Positions 50,066 through 58,711 of a stretch of DNA of 64,000 bases are shown one piece after another. Position numbers and translations under genes: made by a program. Numbering within the stretch: position 1 is the stretch's first letter; every line of letters begins with the position of its first letter. Below the pieces are notes generated by a model, which did no database searches, was not told where the DNA came from, and worked only from the letters and a program-made list of their open reading frames with translations. This DNA is from Actinomadura nitritigenes (GTDB lineage: Bacteria; Actinomycetota; Actinomycetes; Streptosporangiales; Streptosporangiaceae). The stretch spans positions 248,001-312,000 of the forward strand of contig NZ_JAGEOK010000002.1 of NCBI RefSeq assembly GCF_017573545.1, in the 5' to 3' direction.

Positions 50066-51458
50066 CGGACGGGGACTCGCCGGCGGCCGCGCGCAGGGCG
50101 CCGACCACCGCGGCGAGCTGGGTCAGCAGCCCGGCCAGGCTGGTCTGGTCGGCGCCGTTGACGGTGACGGTGCGCAGCTCGTCCGGCTTCGGCAGCCGCT
50201 CCAGGATGTCGGGCAGCCGGGCGATCAGGCGCGCCTGGATCGCCGCGGGCGTCTGCTCGTTGTCCATCGCGGCGCGGGCCCGGTCGCGCTCCAGCCCCAG
50301 CAGCGCCGTCTCGTGCTGGGACCGGGCCCGCGTCTCCTGGAGCACCAGCTCGCCCTCGACCCGCAGCCGGTTCAGCTCGTGGTCGCGCTCGATCCGCAGC
50401 CGCCCCGTCTCGGCCTCCTCCGCGTGCCGCTCCCGCTCCATCCGCAGCGCGTGCCGCGTCGTCTCGGTCTCCAGCTCGGCGACCTCGCGGGCGTCGTCGT
50501 GCTCGCGGCGGGTCCGGCGCTGCTTCTCGGCCGCCTCGGTGTCGAACCGCCGCGCCTCGTTGCGCGACCGCAGCTCCGCCAGCTCCCGCTCGTGCTCCAG
50601 CCGCTGCGTCTCCTTGACCCGCTCGGCCGCCATCTCCCGCTGCGCGACGGCCTCCTCCGCCTCCAGCTCCGCCAGCCGCGCGATCCGGCCCTGCTCGGCC
50701 CGGTACGGCTTCTGCAGGTTCTCCCACAGCCGCGACGAGCTGACCACCGCCTCCTTGATCTGCACGGTGACGATCCGCAGCCCGAGGCCCCGGTCGCTGT
50801 GGTCCTCGCCCTCGGCGACGGCGCGCAGCCGCGCGGTGAGCTCCTCGATGATCGGCTGCTTGTCGCTCAGCACGTCCCGCACGCCCATGCTGGAGACCTT
50901 GTCCTTGATCGCCGCCTCCGCCTGCTCGCGGAGCTGGAGGTTCACCACCCGCATCGGGTCCTGCGCGTCGCCGAAGTCGAGCTTGCGGTAGGCGGTCGCG
51001 AAGTCCTGGATGATCCACTGGACGTAACCCTGGACGAGCACGCCCTGCAGCTCGCTGCAGATGCAGTACGCGTTGATCAGGATCGTCTGCGTCGCGCCCG
51101 GCACCACCAGGAACGAGTCCGTGGACGGGTTGAACCGGAACGACACCCCCAGCCCGATGTGCAACGGCTCCGCGCGCCCCCGGCGGGTGTGCACGACGAA
51201 GGCGTTCGGCGGGACCAGCACGTTCTTCCAGCGCCAGAACCCCTTGATCCGCACCTCGACCGGTCCCGCCTCGGCGTGCTCGGCGTGCTCGGCGTGCTCG
51301 GCGCCGAGCGCGCGGTCCCGCTTGGCCAGCGGTCCCGGTGGCGGCACCGCGCCGGGCGGCGGCGGGGCCGAGCGGCGCGACCTCAGGCCGTCCTCCAGGA
51401 CGGCCTGCTGGGCGACGACCTTCTCCAGGTAGGTGTTGCCACCGTCGTTGGCGCTCAT
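50019..51458 (-). CDS. SPFH/Band 7 domain protein
   Basis: A 479-residue protein. The SPFH domain covers about residues 75-260 (KGFWRWKNVLVPPNAFVVHTRRGRAEPLHIGLGVSFRFNPSTDSFLVVPG; GLGLRIVTVQIKEAVV). A long charged coiled coil of about 160 residues follows (RIARLAELEAEEAVAQREMAAERVKETQRLEHE), then a short globular tail (LIARLPDILERLPKPDELRTVTVNG). No membrane segment is visible. Such proteins scaffold membrane microdomains. ATG at 51458 overlaps the stop of the ADP-ribosylglycohydrolase gene, so both are co-translated. Confidence 0.85.
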   Translation of the reverse strand: MSANDGGNTYLEKVVAQQAVLEDGLRSRRSAPPPPGAVPPPGPLAKRDRALGAEHAEHAEHAEAGPVEVRIKGFWRWKNVLVPPNAFVVHTRRGRAEPLHIGLGVSFRFNPSTDSFLVVPGATQTILINAYCICSELQGVLVQGYVQWIIQDFATAYRKLDFGDAQDPMRVVNLQLREQAEAAIKDKVSSMGVRDVLSDKQPIIEELTARLRAVAEGEDHSDRGLGLRIVTVQIKEAVVSSSRLWENLQKPYRAEQGRIARLAELEAEEAVAQREMAAERVKETQRLEHERELAELRSRNEARRFDTEAAEKQRRTRREHDDAREVAELETETTRHALRMERERHAEEAETGRLRIERDHELNRLRVEGELVLQETRARSQHETALLGLERDRARAAMDNEQTPAAIQARLIARLPDILERLPKPDELRTVTVNGADQTSLAGLLTQLAAVVGALRAAAGESPSVTGGAPPEGSGRAAR

Positions 51459-52645
51459 CTTCTCCTCGTCGGGTGTCCCGTGGCGTCGACCGGCGGGGTC
51501 GGCCCGAACTCGTCGGCGCAGGCTTCGGCCAGCGCCTCGATCCCCTTGGCGACCTCCACGTCCGCCCGCCAGCGGGCCGGGAGGGCCTCGGCGCCGCACA
51601 TCGCGCCGACGAGATTGCCGCAGATCGCGCCGGTGGAATCGCTGTCGCCCGAGTGGTTGACGGCGAGCAGCAGCCTGCGGGCCGGCCCGCCTTCGGACGG
51701 CATCGGGACGAGGGCGGCGTAGACGGCGATGGCGAGCGCCTCCTCCCCCGTCCAGCCCGCGCCGAGCGTCTCCAGCCGCTCGGGCGACGGCGGCCCGCCT
51801 CGGCGGGCCAGGTCAACGGCGGCGTCGAGGGCGGCGGACGTCTCGCCGTGCCCGTCCTGGGTCTCGAGCTGCTCGCGGGCGACGTCGAGGGCCTCCGGCA
51901 GGTCGCCGCCGCGCACCAGCACCCACACCGCCGCGGCGAGGACCCCCGCCGGGAGGTGGCCGCTGGGGTGGCCGTGCGTGAGCGCCGCCGCGTCCCGGCC
52001 GATCCGGAACGCGCTCTCGGCGCCCCCTCCCCACGGCGGGAAGCCGCAGGGCGCCGCCCTCATCACGCCGCCGCAGCCCTTCGAGTCGTTGATGGGCTCG
52101 TCGACCGTCCCGAGCGGCCACCCCGACCGCTGCCGTGCCGCCGCCTTGAGCAGGGCGGAGATGGTGCTGCGGCCAGGCCCGCGGCGCGCCATCAGCGCGT
52201 GCTCCGGCTGCGGGAACCGCCAGATGCCGCCCATGCCCTGGTCGGGGAACTCCTCCCCCTGGCCTTTCAGCCACCTCAGGTACGACTCCTGGAGCATGCC
52301 CGCCGTCGCGCCGCCGATCCCGCGCTCGCGGGCCCGCAGGAAGTTCTCGACCAGCGCGTTCGCGGTGAACATCGTCAGCTGCGTGTCGTCGGTGATGGCG
52401 CCGGCGCCGAAGCGCTCGTCGACGAATCCGGTCACCCCGTCCGGGCCGTGCCGCGCCCGGATCCGGTCGAGCGTCAGGCCCTCGACGGGCGCGCCGAGCG
52501 CGTCGCCGATCGCGCCGCCGAGCAGGCACGCGTGCAGCCGGTCCGGGTCGGGGTTCGGCGGGAAGCGCGGCGGCGGGGGGACCGGAGACGGGGAGGACGG
52601 GGGCGGGGAGTAGGGAGGCGGCGGCGGCACGGGCGGCGGCGGCAT
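51455..52645 (-). CDS. ADP-ribosylglycohydrolase family protein with Pro-rich N-terminus
   Basis: A 396-residue protein. Residues 1-33 are mostly proline, then the DraG/ARH domain: LLGGAIGDALGAPVEG, ITDDTQLTMFTA (metal-binding DDT), and VNHSGDSDSTGAICGNLVGA (second metal site). All catalytic acids are present, so removal of ADP-ribose from protein or nucleic acid is expected. ATG at 52645 has no ribosome binding site; TAAAGT eight bases upstream could be a -10, making the mRNA leaderless. Coupled to the SPFH gene, which may bring it to a membrane. Confidence 0.88.
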   Translation of the reverse strand: MPPPPVPPPPPYSPPPSSPSPVPPPPRFPPNPDPDRLHACLLGGAIGDALGAPVEGLTLDRIRARHGPDGVTGFVDERFGAGAITDDTQLTMFTANALVENFLRARERGIGGATAGMLQESYLRWLKGQGEEFPDQGMGGIWRFPQPEHALMARRGPGRSTISALLKAAARQRSGWPLGTVDEPINDSKGCGGVMRAAPCGFPPWGGGAESAFRIGRDAAALTHGHPSGHLPAGVLAAAVWVLVRGGDLPEALDVAREQLETQDGHGETSAALDAAVDLARRGGPPSPERLETLGAGWTGEEALAIAVYAALVPMPSEGGPARRLLLAVNHSGDSDSTGAICGNLVGAMCGAEALPARWRADVEVAKGIEALAEACADEFGPTPPVDATGHPTRRR

Positions 52646-52702
52646 GGCGGACACTTTAGTGCGCGGTGAACCTTCCGCCCCGGTCCGCGCGTATCTCCCG
52701 CC

Positions 52703-54532
52703 GTGGCAACGCGACCGCGGCATGCGCCCGGGATCGACCGGCCCGTCCTCCTGACGGCGGCGCTCGCGGCGTCCCTGCTCGTCCTCGCGCTGGTCATCCG
52801 GCTCGGAGGGTCGCTCGGAGCCGCCGCCGCGCCCGGGCTGTCGGAGGCCGGCGCGCTGACCGAGACCGGCCTCACCGTCGCCAAGCTGGGCGTGAACGCC
52901 GCGTCCACCGTGACGGTCGGCTGGCTGCTCGCCGCCGCCGTGTACGTCCCGGCGACGGGCACCGCGCGCCGGTGCCTGCGGGCGGCGTCGCTGAGCGCGC
53001 TGGCCTGGGCGCTGTGCACGCTCGCGCTCGCGGCGTTCAGCGTGTCCGACCTGTTCGGGATCGGGCTCACCGGGATCAGCGGCGACATGCTGCTGACGTT
53101 CCTTCTCGACCTGCCACAGGGCCGGGCGCTGGTCCTCGTCTTCGGGACCGCCGCCGCGCTCTGGTGGGCGTGCCGGCTGCGCGCCGCCCCCGGCGCGGCC
53201 GGACACCTGCTGCTCGGCGCGCTCGCCGGGCTCATGCCGCCGCTGTTCACCGGCCATGCCGCGACCGGGTCCCATCACGCCCTCGCCGTCTACAGCCTCG
53301 CCGCCCACATCGCGGGCGCGTCGCTGTGGATCGGCGGGCTCGTGGTGCTCGTCCTCCTCGCACCGGAGATCCGCGACCGGCTGCCCCGCGTCGTGGAGCG
53401 GTACAGCCGGCTCGCGCTGGCCGCGTTCGCCGTCGTCGGCGTGAGCGGCGCGGTGAACGCGTGGATCCGGCTCGGCGGCCCGCACCTCGGGTCGCGCTAC
53501 GGCGCGCTGGTGGCGGCGAAGGCCGCCGCGCTCGTCGCCCTCGGCGCGATGGGCTGGTGGCACCGCCGCGCCACGATCCCGGTGCTGGCGTCGGCGCCCC
53601 GGCCGTTCGTCCGGCTCGGGTCGGCCGAGATCGTGGCGATGGCAGCGACGATGGCGCTGGCGACCGGCCTGTCCCGGACGCCGCCGCCCGAGGTCTCGCC
53701 CGGCACCATCGACGCGGTCGCCCTGCGACTCGGTTTCCCGCTGCCCGGCCCCGCCGGCGTCGGCGCTTACCTGACGCACTGGTGGATCGACCCGTTGTTC
53801 CTGGTGCTCGCCCTCGTTGGGGCCGTCCTGTACGGGGTCGGGGTGATGCGGGCGGGGAGCTGGCCCGTTCGCCGCAGCGTGGCGTGGGCCGCAGGGTTGA
53901 GCGTCCTGCTGTTCGCCATGGGCAGCGGTATCGCCCGCTACAGCATGGTCCTGTTCAGCACGCACGCCTTGCAGCACGTACTGGTCGGAGTGGTCGCGCC
54001 CATACTGCTCCTGTATGGACGTCCCTCACGGCTCGTACCTGCGGGCTCGATGCTCGCCGCCGTTCTCGACAGCCGAGGCGTGCGGTTCCTCAGGGAACCG
54101 GTCGTGTCCTCAGCACTGCTCCTGCTGAGCCTCTACGCGTACTACGCCTCGCCTCTGTTCGGTGCGTCGCTCGCCAACCATGCGCTGCACTCGCTGGCCA
54201 TGGCCTGCTTCCTCACCATCGGCCTGGCCTTCTTCAGCGGCGCCCGCGTACCGCTCGTCCTGCCGCTGCTGCTGGTCGCGGCGGGGATCGTCCTCATGCT
54301 GGACGGAACCGTCCTCGGCGGCGGCTGGTACGAAGGGCTCGGGCGCCGCTGGGGCGCACCTCCCCTGGACGACCAGCACGCGGGCGCCGCGATCCTGTGG
54401 GCCGCCGCCGCGCCCGCCGCGCTGTTCCACCTCGTCCGGCGGCTCCGCCCCGCGACCCGGCTCCGCCCCGCCGCCCGGGTCCGGCTCACACGACGAGGAC
54501 GATCTTCCCCGCCACCCGTCCCGTCTCGCTGA
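52703..54532 (+). CDS. CopD-CtaG fusion: copper resistance / cytochrome oxidase assembly protein
   Basis: A 609-residue multi-spanning membrane protein. The first half is CopD-like (GHAATGSHHALAVYSLAAHIAGASLWIGGLVVL with conserved His; VSGAVNAWIRLG). The second half is CtaG/caa3-assembly-like (THWWIDPLFLVLALVGAVLYG; STHALQHVLVGVVAPILLLYG; DGTVLGGGWYEGL; DDQHAGAAILW). His-rich positions suit copper handling. This fusion is standard in actinomycetes. GTG start. The last 47 nt overlap the convergent quinone-oxidoreductase gene; the Arg/Pro tail may therefore be dispensable. Confidence 0.9.
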   Translation: MATRPRHAPGIDRPVLLTAALAASLLVLALVIRLGGSLGAAAAPGLSEAGALTETGLTVAKLGVNAASTVTVGWLLAAAVYVPATGTARRCLRAASLSALAWALCTLALAAFSVSDLFGIGLTGISGDMLLTFLLDLPQGRALVLVFGTAAALWWACRLRAAPGAAGHLLLGALAGLMPPLFTGHAATGSHHALAVYSLAAHIAGASLWIGGLVVLVLLAPEIRDRLPRVVERYSRLALAAFAVVGVSGAVNAWIRLGGPHLGSRYGALVAAKAAALVALGAMGWWHRRATIPVLASAPRPFVRLGSAEIVAMAATMALATGLSRTPPPEVSPGTIDAVALRLGFPLPGPAGVGAYLTHWWIDPLFLVLALVGAVLYGVGVMRAGSWPVRRSVAWAAGLSVLLFAMGSGIARYSMVLFSTHALQHVLVGVVAPILLLYGRPSRLVPAGSMLAAVLDSRGVRFLREPVVSSALLLLSLYAYYASPLFGASLANHALHSLAMACFLTIGLAFFSGARVPLVLPLLLVAAGIVLMLDGTVLGGGWYEGLGRRWGAPPLDDQHAGAAILWAAAAPAALFHLVRRLRPATRLRPAARVRLTRRGRSSPPPVPSR

Positions 54533-55406
54533 GCTCGTGCGCCTTCGCCGCCTCGGCCAGCGGCAGCACCTCGTCGACCACGGCCCGCACCCCGCCGCGG
54601 ACGGCCTCGGCCAGGTCCGCGCCGGACGGGGTGAAGCCGAACTCCACGAACCGCACGCCCCGCTCGTCCGCCAGCCGCCGCACCTCCGTCCGGTCGGGAC
54701 CGGTGCCGCGCACGTCGACGAGCAGCCCGCCGGGCTTCAGCGTCCGCAGCGACCGGGGCCCGTAGTCGCCGGCGATCGGGTCCAGGACCACGTCGACGTC
54801 CCGGACGGTCGCGGCGAAATCGTCCGCCGTGTAGTCGACCAGCTCGTCGGCGCCGAGACCGCGCAGGAACGCGTGCTTGGCGGCCCGCGCCGTGCCCGTC
54901 ACGTGCGCGCCGCGCGCCTTGGCGACCTGCACGGCCAGATGCCCGACCCCGCCCGCCGCCGCGTGCACCAGCACCCGCTGCCCCGCGCCCACCCCGGCGA
55001 CCCGGACGAGCGGCTGCCACGCCGTCAGCGCGGCGGTCGGCAGCGCCGCGGCGTGCACGAGGTCCAGCCCGTCCGGGACGTGCGCGAGCCGCTCCTGCGG
55101 AACCGCGACGAACTCGGCGTACGCCCCGTTCGGCGGCAGCGCGTTGCCGAACACCGCGTCCCCCGGACGGAACGCGGACACCCCGCCGCCGACGGCCTCG
55201 ACCACGCCCGCGACGTCCAGCCCGAGCGTGAACGGCGGCTCCCCGAACCTCCGCACGGCACCCGAACGGATCTTCCAGTCCGCCGGGTTCACCCCGGCCG
55301 CCGCGACCCGGACCAGGACCTCGCCCGGCCCCGCGTCCGGCCGCGGGACCTCCGCGACCTCCAGGACCTCCGGGCCGCCCCACGTCCGCTGCCTCACTGC
55401 ACGCAT
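54486..55406 (-). CDS. Zinc-independent quinone oxidoreductase (MDR family)
   Basis: A 306-residue NADP-dependent oxidoreductase. It has AAAGVNPADWKIRSG (about 40), GLDVAGVVEAVGGGVSAFRPGDAVFG, and the cofactor motif VHAAAGGVGHLAVQVAKARG (about 145-163). No structural or catalytic zinc Cys set is seen, as in quinone-oxidoreductase-type MDR enzymes. ATG at 55406, preceded by GGAAGGGG; the frame is open to 55430. Divergent from an HxlR-type regulator with shared operator, the arrangement of redox-responsive quinone reductases. Confidence 0.9.
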   Translation of the reverse strand: MRAVRQRTWGGPEVLEVAEVPRPDAGPGEVLVRVAAAGVNPADWKIRSGAVRRFGEPPFTLGLDVAGVVEAVGGGVSAFRPGDAVFGNALPPNGAYAEFVAVPQERLAHVPDGLDLVHAAALPTAALTAWQPLVRVAGVGAGQRVLVHAAAGGVGHLAVQVAKARGAHVTGTARAAKHAFLRGLGADELVDYTADDFAATVRDVDVVLDPIAGDYGPRSLRTLKPGGLLVDVRGTGPDRTEVRRLADERGVRFVEFGFTPSGADLAEAVRGGVRAVVDEVLPLAEAAKAHELSETGRVAGKIVLVV

Positions 55407-55460
55407 CTCCGACACCCCTTCCGCGGTCACCCGACCGCCCTGCGTCCATGCTGGACGGGG

Positions 55461-55507
55461 CAGGTATCCATTGTGAAGAAGGCACCTGTTTGATATTCAG
55501 GTACCTT
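55461..55507. promoter_or_regulatory. Operator between the HxlR regulator and the quinone oxidoreductase
   Basis: AAGGCACCTG (55479-55488) and CAGGTACCTT (55498-55507) form an inverted repeat matching in 9 of 10 bases with a 9-nt spacer, ending directly at the regulator's ATG. A further CAGGTATCC half-site lies at 55461. The location covers both divergent promoters. Confidence 0.65.
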
Positions 55508-55939
55508 ATGGATACCGCCCGCCACGACCGGTGGCCCCTCACCTACCGCCGCGACTGCCCGTCCCGCACGGTCATCGAGGTCCTCGCCAACAAGTGGACG
55601 CTCTACGTGCTCGCCGCCCTCCGCCGCGGCGACGGGCCGATGCGCTTCAACGAGCTGCGCCGCGCCCTCGACGGCATCACCCAGAAGATGCTCACCCAGA
55701 CCCTGCGCGCCCTCGAACGCGACGGCCTGGTCAGCCGCACCGTCTACCCGACCGTCCCGCCGCGCGTCGAGTACGGCCTCACCCCGCTCGGCGCCGAGGC
55801 GGGCCGACTGACCAGCGCCATCGCCGACTGGGCCGTGGCCCACGTACCCGACGTCCTCACCGCCCGGGAGTCCTTCGACGCCCGTCCCGAGCCCGCGCCG
55901 CTTGACCTTGACGCGCACGTCAAGGCGTACGGTCGCTGA
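55508..55939 (+). CDS. HxlR/DUF24-family redox-type regulator
   Basis: A 143-residue winged-helix protein: CPSRTVIEVLANKWTLYVLAALRRGDGPMRFNELRRALDGITQKMLTQTLRALERDGLVSR is the DUF24 core in total. With the ATG at 55508 the N-terminal cysteine is residue 17, the only Cys, exactly where QorR-type thiol sensors carry theirs. Such regulators repress a divergent quinone reductase until quinones or oxidants modify the Cys. The upstream palindrome abuts the start codon. Divergent partner at 54486-55406. Confidence 0.9.
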   Translation: MDTARHDRWPLTYRRDCPSRTVIEVLANKWTLYVLAALRRGDGPMRFNELRRALDGITQKMLTQTLRALERDGLVSRTVYPTVPPRVEYGLTPLGAEAGRLTSAIADWAVAHVPDVLTARESFDARPEPAPLDLDAHVKAYGR

Positions 55940-55962
55940 CGGCCACCGAAGGAGGGTCTCCG

Positions 55963-56457
55963 ATGCTGATCGGCGAGCTGGCCGAACGCGCCGGTGTCAG
56001 CACCCGCACGCTGCGCTTCTACGAGCAGCAGGGACTGATCACCGCGCGCCGCGCGCCCAACGGGTACCGCCAGTACGACGAGTCCGACCTGCGGCTCGTC
56101 GCGCAGATCCGGTCGCTGCTCGCGGCGGGGTTCACGCTGGAGGAGACCCGCCCGTTCGTGGACTGCCTGCGCTCCGGCCACGCGACCGGTGACGCGTGCC
56201 CCGAGCCGGTCGCGGTCTACCGCCGCAAGCTCGCCGAGATCGACGCCGAGATCCGCACCCTCGTCCGGCGCCGCGCCGACGTGGCCGCCCAACTCGCCCG
56301 GGCCTGCCCGGGCTGCACCGTCCCCCAGGAGGCGACCAATGATCACGGTGACCAGCGCGACCTTCGACGAGCGGGTGCTGAACGCGCCGGGCCCGGTCCT
56401 GGTCGACTTCTGGGCCGACTGGTGCCCGCCGTGCAAGATGATCGCGCCGATCCTTGA
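55963..56457 (+). CDS. MerR-family regulator with tail overlapping thioredoxin gene
   Basis: A 164-residue frame. The N-terminal helix-turn-helix is MLIGELAERAGVSTRTLRFYEQQGLI, followed by the wing NGYRQYDESDLRLV and dimer helix. Cysteines occur at DCLRSG, GDACPEP and ARACPGC (about residue 120). The last 39 residues are read from inside the thioredoxin gene in another frame, a 119-nt overlap, and look like unselected sequence. The functional protein probably ends near CPGC. MerR-thioredoxin pairs are common in actinomycetes. Confidence 0.85.
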   Translation: MLIGELAERAGVSTRTLRFYEQQGLITARRAPNGYRQYDESDLRLVAQIRSLLAAGFTLEETRPFVDCLRSGHATGDACPEPVAVYRRKLAEIDAEIRTLVRRRADVAAQLARACPGCTVPQEATNDHGDQRDLRRAGAERAGPGPGRLLGRLVPAVQDDRADP

Positions 56458-56653
56458 GCAGATCGACGCCGAGCTCGGCGACCGGCTCACCATCGCCTCG
56501 CTCAACGGTGACGAGAACCCCGACATCACCAGCCGGTACGGCGTCCTCGGCTTCCCCACGCTGACCCTCTACAAGGACGGCGAGGTCGTCCACCAGATGG
56601 TCGGCGCCAAGCCGAAGCGCCACCTCCTCGCCGCCCTCGCCCCGCACCTGTGA
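56339..56653 (+). CDS. trxA: Thioredoxin
   Basis: A 104-residue thioredoxin: VLVDFWADWCPPCKM with active site WCPPC (CPPC instead of the common CGPC, as in some actinomycete Trx), then GVLGFPTLTLYKDGE with the cis-Pro. Starts at ATG 56339 behind AGGAGG, inside the end of the MerR frame. Cytoplasmic disulfide reductase; likely controlled by the upstream MerR regulator. Confidence 0.92.
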   Translation: MITVTSATFDERVLNAPGPVLVDFWADWCPPCKMIAPILEQIDAELGDRLTIASLNGDENPDITSRYGVLGFPTLTLYKDGEVVHQMVGAKPKRHLLAALAPHL

Positions 56654-56678
56654 CCCACCGGTCCGGCGGCCGTGCGGC

Positions 56679-56709
56679 CCGCCGCCGGGACGGCGCGTCC
56701 CGGCGGCGG
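56679..56709. terminator. Bidirectional hairpin between trxA and the secY-like gene
   Basis: A perfect 14-bp stem (56679-56692 with 56696-56709, ends GCCGCCGGGACG/CGTCCCGGCGGC) with a 3-nt loop, between two convergent stops. No T-run. Confidence 0.6.
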
Positions 56710-56728
56710 CTCGCGCGGTGGCCCGCGG

Positions 56729-58015
56729 TCAGGCGAGGAACCCCTCGTAGTTGTGCTGCTGGAGCCGGCTCTCGATCTGCTTGACGGTGTCCAGGGCGAC
56801 CCCGACCGCGATGAGGATCGTCGTCCCGCCGAAGGGGAACTGGTCCCCCACGTCCAGGAGCGCCAGCGCCGCCATCGGGATGAGCGCGACGAGCCCCAGG
56901 TAGAGCGAGCCGGGCGCGGTCACGCGGGTCAGGACGTGGTCGAGGTACTCGGCGGTCGGGCGTCCCGGCCGGATGCCGGGCACGAAGCCGCCGTACTTCT
57001 GCATGTTGCCGGCGACCTCCACCGGGTTGAAGGTGATCGCCACGTAGAAGTAGGTGAAGAACACGATCAGCGCGAAGAACGCGCTCATGTGCCACGGGTT
57101 CGCCTGGTCGAGATAGGGCTGGACCCGCCGCAGCCACGCCGCGTCCGGCCACAGCCGGGTGGCCAGCACCGGCAGGTACAGCAGCGACGACGCGAAGATG
57201 ACGGGGATGATCCCCGCCTGGTTGACCTTCAGCGGCAGGTAGGTCGAGGTGCCGCCGTAGACGCGGCGGCCGACCATCCGCTTGGCGTACTGCACCGGGA
57301 CGCGCCGCTGCGCCTGCTCGACGAAGACGACGCCGGCCATGATCGCCAGCCCGACGATGACGACGAGGGCGAACACGAACCCGCCCTTCGCCTTGTAGAT
57401 GCCCCACAGCTGGCCGGGGAAGACGGCCACCACCTGCGTGAAGATCAGGACCGACATCCCGTTGCCGACGCCCCGCTCGGTGACGAGCTCGCCCAGCCAC
57501 ATGGTGACGGCCGTCCCGGCGACCATGCACACGACCATCGTGGCGATCGGGAAGACCCCCTTGTCGTGCAGGATGCCGTCCGAGCCCCGGAAGAGCTGCC
57601 CGGTGGACGTCATCGCCACGACGCTCGCGCCCTGCAGGATCGCCAGCGCGACCGTCAGGTAGCGGGTGTACTGCGTGATCTTCGTGGTGCCGGACTGGCC
57701 TTCCTTCTTCAGTGCCTCCAGCTTCGGGACGACCACCGTCAGCAGCTGCAGGACGATGCTCGCGGTGATGTAGGGGTAGATGCCGAGCGCGAAGACCGAC
57801 AGTTTCAGCAGCGCGCCGCCGCTGAACAGGTCGAGCAGCCCGTACAGCCGATCGTTCCTCTTCGCGGCGTCGGCGGCGGACTTCAGGGCGGTCACGTCCA
57901 CGTTCGGCAGGGGCAGGTTCTGCCCCAGCCGGAACACGAGGACGACGAACAGGGTGAACAGCAGCCTCTTGCGCAGATCCGGGGTCCGGAACGCGCGGGT
58001 GAGCGCGGTCAGCAC
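56729..58015 (-). CDS. SecY-family preprotein translocase subunit outside a ribosomal operon
   Basis: A 428-residue SecY with about ten membrane segments. It has LFTLFVVLVFRLGQNLPLP, the SecY signature LDLFSGGALLKLSVFALGIYPYITASIVLQLL, KEGQSGTTKITQYTRY, ELVTERGVGNGMS, VPVQYAKRMVG and FIPGI-like FVPGIRPGRPT. It is complete. Housekeeping secY normally sits between rplO and adk/map; neither is here, so this is probably a second copy or accessory SecY. GTG start with only a weak ribosome binding site. No other Sec gene is adjacent. Confidence 0.9.
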   Translation of the reverse strand: MLTALTRAFRTPDLRKRLLFTLFVVLVFRLGQNLPLPNVDVTALKSAADAAKRNDRLYGLLDLFSGGALLKLSVFALGIYPYITASIVLQLLTVVVPKLEALKKEGQSGTTKITQYTRYLTVALAILQGASVVAMTSTGQLFRGSDGILHDKGVFPIATMVVCMVAGTAVTMWLGELVTERGVGNGMSVLIFTQVVAVFPGQLWGIYKAKGGFVFALVVIVGLAIMAGVVFVEQAQRRVPVQYAKRMVGRRVYGGTSTYLPLKVNQAGIIPVIFASSLLYLPVLATRLWPDAAWLRRVQPYLDQANPWHMSAFFALIVFFTYFYVAITFNPVEVAGNMQKYGGFVPGIRPGRPTAEYLDHVLTRVTAPGSLYLGLVALIPMAALALLDVGDQFPFGGTTILIAVGVALDTVKQIESRLQQHNYEGFLA

Positions 58016-58157
58016 GCCGCGTCCGGCCGGTGCGCGGGCAGTGCGAACCGGGCGAGCGCATGGCGCGCTCGCCGCATGGCGATGCGGAAGATGACTTGCC
58101 TCCGTACGGGTACGCCGCAGCGTCCGCAGGACTACTGCGGCCGGTGACTGGTGAGCG

Positions 58158-58580
58158 TCAGGAACCCGTGCGGAGCGGAGGCCCGCGCACCTGGACGGTG
58201 CCGGTGTGGACGGACGCCGGGACGACCGTGCGCGACCAGGCGGCCGCGACCCGGACGCGCTGGAGCGCGAGGTCGGGATCGGCCGACGGCAGGACCGCGT
58301 GCTGTCCCCGCGTCCCGCTCGAGACGAACCCGAGCCGCTTCCACAGGTGGACGTCCGCCGCGGAGAACCGCGGCCAGGCGGGCGCGGAGCGGCGGTCCCG
58401 GACGGGCGAGGCCGCGGAGCCCCGCGAGCCCGTGCCGCTCGCGGCCGCCGCCGTCCCGATCCGGACGATCTCGACGGCCGCCGCGTTGGGAACGACGGAC
58501 AGGGTGGCCGTCATGGCGAAGCCGAAGAAGCCCGCCAGCAGCATCACCAGGCGCCGCTGCCGGGAGGTGCGGTGCTCCAC
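58158..58580 (-). CDS. Putative small secreted protein
   Basis: A 140-residue protein from GTG 58580, with GGGGAGG before it. The basic start (VEHRTSRQRR) and hydrophobic segment LVMLLAGFFGFAMTATLSVV ending NAAA look like a signal peptide. The rest is Ala/Arg/Ser-rich (FSAADVHLWKRLGFVSSGT) without a recognised family. It lies 142 nt before the secY-like gene on the same strand and could be a substrate of that SecY, as inference. The coding call rests on the signal sequence and ribosome binding site. Confidence 0.5.
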   Translation of the reverse strand: MEHRTSRQRRLVMLLAGFFGFAMTATLSVVPNAAAVEIVRIGTAAAASGTGSRGSAASPVRDRRSAPAWPRFSAADVHLWKRLGFVSSGTRGQHAVLPSADPDLALQRVRVAAAWSRTVVPASVHTGTVQVRGPPLRTGS

Positions 58581-58711
58581 ACCGGCCTCCCCTCGCCGCC
58601 CGCCGCCCGTCCCGTAACCGTACAACGCCGCCGCCGGCCGGTGCCCCGAACCGGATCAGCGGTTCGCGCGCCCGCAAGGTGATCGCCGAGCCGTCGGCGA
58701 AGGGCGGGGGA

